From Smithellaceae bacterium (lineage in GTDB: Bacteria; Desulfobacterota; Syntrophia; Syntrophales; Smithellaceae), in the NCBI GenBank assembly GCA_028701435.1, contig JAQVQT010000087.1, positions 1-7,577 on the forward strand: DNA of 7,577 nt. The letters are read 5' to 3'. The position numbers were made by a program, and so were the translations under genes. This document shows positions 6,065 to 7,577 of the stretch, in pieces. The notes beneath the pieces were generated by a model. The model had not been told where the DNA came from, searched no databases, and saw nothing but the letters and a program-made list of their open reading frames with translations. Numbering within the stretch: position 1 is the stretch's first letter; each line of letters starts with the position of its first letter.

Positions 6065-6904
6065 ATGATTCAAACCATACTTCTTCCCGTGGATGGATCG
6101 ACCAACAGCGGCAATGCGCTGGAATACGGCGTCTATATCGCGCCGAAGCTCGGGGCCTCTCTGACGGGACTGCATGTCATCGACGTGTTTTTGATTCAGG
6201 GGCCGATGATGACGGACATTTCCGCCACGGTCGGCATGCCTCCCTACGACGGCTTTTTTGAGGCGGTTGAAACCTCCCTGAAAGAAAAAGCCGACGCCGT
6301 CCTCGCGGCTTTCGAGGACCGCTGCCGGGCGGCGGGCGTCGCCTGCGCCACCAAAAAGAATATCGGCAAAATCAGCGACACGATCATCGAGGAAGCCGAA
6401 AACGCGGATTTGATCCTGATGGCGAAAAAGGGGGAACACTTTCACCTGAAGGAAGGCGGCCTGATCGGATCGGTCGCCGAAGTCGTGATCCGCAACTCCG
6501 GAAAGCCCGTTCTGGTCACCCCGGAATCCTATCGTGAAATCGAAAGCATGGGGCTGGCCTACGACGGCAGTCCGTCCGCCAGAAAAGCGCTGGAACTTTC
6601 CCTCTCCCTCTCCGAAAAAGCCCAGTGGCCGATCACCGTCCTGATCGTCAACGCGAACGCGGCAAAAGCGGCGGATTTGTCCGCAGAGGTCGAAACCCTG
6701 GCGCAAAACGGTCTGGCGGATTGTGAAGTCGTTGTCTCTTCCGGAAAGGAAGCGGAGGAGATCTTGAAATTCATCAAGCAGGGATCCGTTGAATTGATGG
6801 TCATGGGCGCCTACGGACACAACCGCCTGCGCGAATGGCTGCTGGGCAGCACCACGTCCACCATCATTCAGAAAAGTCCCGTTCCGGTGCTTCTGATCCG
6901 CTGA
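6065..6904 (+). CDS. Universal stress protein with two tandem UspA domains
   Basis: Cytoplasmic UspA-family proteins bind ATP or other nucleotides and help cells survive starvation and stress. Domain 1 spans about residues 1-153 (TILLPVDGS at the first strand, KPVLVTP at the last) and domain 2 about 162-279 (MGLAYDGSPSARKAL to VPVLLIR). Domain 2 holds a perfect nucleotide motif G-2x-G-9x-G-S (Gly248, Gly251, Gly261, Ser262). Domain 1 has a degenerate one: Ala120 replaces the first glycine and 11 residues rather than 9 separate Gly123 from Gly135-Ser136. Length (279) is normal for the double-domain class. It sits 25 bases behind the MORN-repeat gene, and its last 41 bases overlap the 3' end of surE on the other strand. 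The family is certain; the stress it answers is not readable from the sequence. Confidence 0.93.
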   Translation: MIQTILLPVDGSTNSGNALEYGVYIAPKLGASLTGLHVIDVFLIQGPMMTDISATVGMPPYDGFFEAVETSLKEKADAVLAAFEDRCRAAGVACATKKNIGKISDTIIEEAENADLILMAKKGEHFHLKEGGLIGSVAEVVIRNSGKPVLVTPESYREIESMGLAYDGSPSARKALELSLSLSEKAQWPITVLIVNANAAKAADLSAEVETLAQNGLADCEVVVSSGKEAEEILKFIKQGSVELMVMGAYGHNRLREWLLGSTTSTIIQKSPVPVLLIR

Positions 6905-7577
6905 AAAGAGCATCCGTCATCTTTTTCAAAGGCTCCAGCACATCATAGCGGGTCAGATCGTACTGAATCGGCGTGAGGGTGACATAGCCCGCAGCCAGCG
7001 CTCCGGCGTCCGTCCCGATGCCCTGCGCGCCCGCCGCTTTCTCCCCGGACATCCAGTAGTAGATATTGTCGCGCGGATCCACGCGCTTCTCAAAGGTCTC
7101 GATGGTCCGGCCTTTCCCCTGGCACACCACCGCAACGCCGCGGATTTTCTCCGGTGGAAGAAAAGGCACGTTGACGTTGAACGCTCCGCCGGCCAGCAGA
7201 GAATTTGCGGCAAGGAACCGGACCAACTTACGGGCCGTTCGCGCCGCAAAAGAAAAATCCGCCTCCCGGTGCGTATCGAGCGAGACGGCCATGGACGTCA
7301 CCCCCATCATGGCCGCTTCCGTCGCGGCGGAGACGGTTCCCGAATAAATCAGATTGTTGCCGCAGTTGGCTCCGCGATTGATGCCGGAAACCACCATGTC
7401 CGGCACGGATCCCGCCAGTTCCTTGATGCCGATTTTCACGCAATCCGCCGGCGTTCCGCAGACGGCATATCCCAGAAAAGAACCGCCCTTGGCGGCGCTG
7501 CGGACCATCAGCGGACGGGAAAGTGTGATGGCGTGCCCCACGGCGGACTGTTCGGTTTCCGGCGCGACAATCAGGCA
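6864..7577 (-). CDS. surE: 5'/3'-nucleotidase SurE, N-terminal end outside window
   Basis: SurE is a metal-dependent phosphatase acting on nucleoside 5'- and 3'-monophosphates, often induced in stationary phase. Translated leftward from the window edge, the frame opens with CLIVAPETEQSAVGHAITLS, matching the VVAP..NRSGASNSLTL region near residue 30 of E. coli SurE; about 30 residues, including the NDDG metal motif, lie outside. Visible family blocks are GTPADCVKIG, SGINRGANCGNNLIYSGTVSAATEA (with the metal-binding Asn of SGIN), NVNVP, DPRDNIYYW, GTDAGALAAGYVTLTPIQYDLT. The GTG at 7541 is an internal codon, not a start. The gene stops at TGA (6864-6866), inside the convergent Usp gene. The C-terminal tail after LKKMTDALF is short and poorly conserved. 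Function is assigned with high confidence; promoter and start cannot be seen. Confidence 0.95.
   Translation of the reverse strand, partial: CLIVAPETEQSAVGHAITLSRPLMVRSAAKGGSFLGYAVCGTPADCVKIGIKELAGSVPDMVVSGINRGANCGNNLIYSGTVSAATEAAMMGVTSMAVSLDTHREADFSFAARTARKLVRFLAANSLLAGGAFNVNVPFLPPEKIRGVAVVCQGKGRTIETFEKRVDPRDNIYYWMSGEKAAGAQGIGTDAGALAAGYVTLTPIQYDLTRYDVLEPLKKMTDALFSGSEAPERDFSE

Noticed and set aside
5861..6913. A 350-codon minus-strand frame antisense to the MORN and Usp genes
   Set aside because: The translation has no recognisable domain and crosses two genes with clear family motifs on the other strand.
7539..7541. GTG as the start of the surE gene
   Set aside because: The conserved SurE sequence continues upstream of it to the window edge, so it is an internal valine codon.

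Overview
The window is a compact stretch of bacterial chromosome, moderately GC-rich, with seven genes, almost no spacer DNA and no RNA gene, insertion sequence, integrase or CRISPR array that I can see. The gene content (GlmM with a RYSGTQ loop, a CoA-transferase/GNAT fusion, a double-domain universal stress protein and SurE) suggests an anaerobic deltaproteobacterium-like organism (Desulfobacterota, possibly Syntrophales). That placement is inference from family resemblance, not from a marker gene.

Layout: (i) 1-2108, plus strand: the 3' four-fifths of glmM (phosphoglucosamine mutase), then a NagB-family protein after 20 bases. Both belong to hexosamine-phosphate metabolism. (ii) 2145-5186, minus strand: a two-gene operon transcribed from about 5190 leftward, consisting of a GpsA-like NAD-dependent dehydrogenase and, 12 bases later, a 611-residue fusion of an acetyl-CoA hydrolase/4-hydroxybutyrate CoA-transferase-like domain to a GNAT acetyltransferase domain. 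It converges on the nagB-like gene with a 36-base gap. (iii) 5187-5376: an AT-rich divergent intergenic region, the main regulatory space of the window. (iv) 5377-6904, plus strand: a protein with seven exactly spaced 24-residue MORN/YwqK-type repeats, then a tandem UspA-domain protein. (v) 6864-7577, minus strand: surE (5'/3'-nucleotidase), cut by the right edge; its 3' end overlaps the 3' end of the Usp gene by 41 bases.

The best candidate for an undescribed system is the minus-strand operon. The CoA-transferase domain aligns well with 4-hydroxybutyrate CoA-transferase, but the catalytic glutamate of the HSEM motif is a proline (HSPF) and the GVGGQ loop reads GPGNV. Its GNAT tail resembles that of the Pat/PatZ protein lysine acetyltransferases, in which a GNAT domain is fused to a catalytically dead acyl-CoA synthetase that senses CoA esters. 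The window may therefore encode an independently built version of the same design: a dead CoA enzyme used as a sensor, fused to an acetyltransferase. Its operon partner is a dehydrogenase that has itself diverged at conserved GpsA positions. A secondary point is a NagB-like protein with an Arg in place of a catalytic Asp, linked to glmM.
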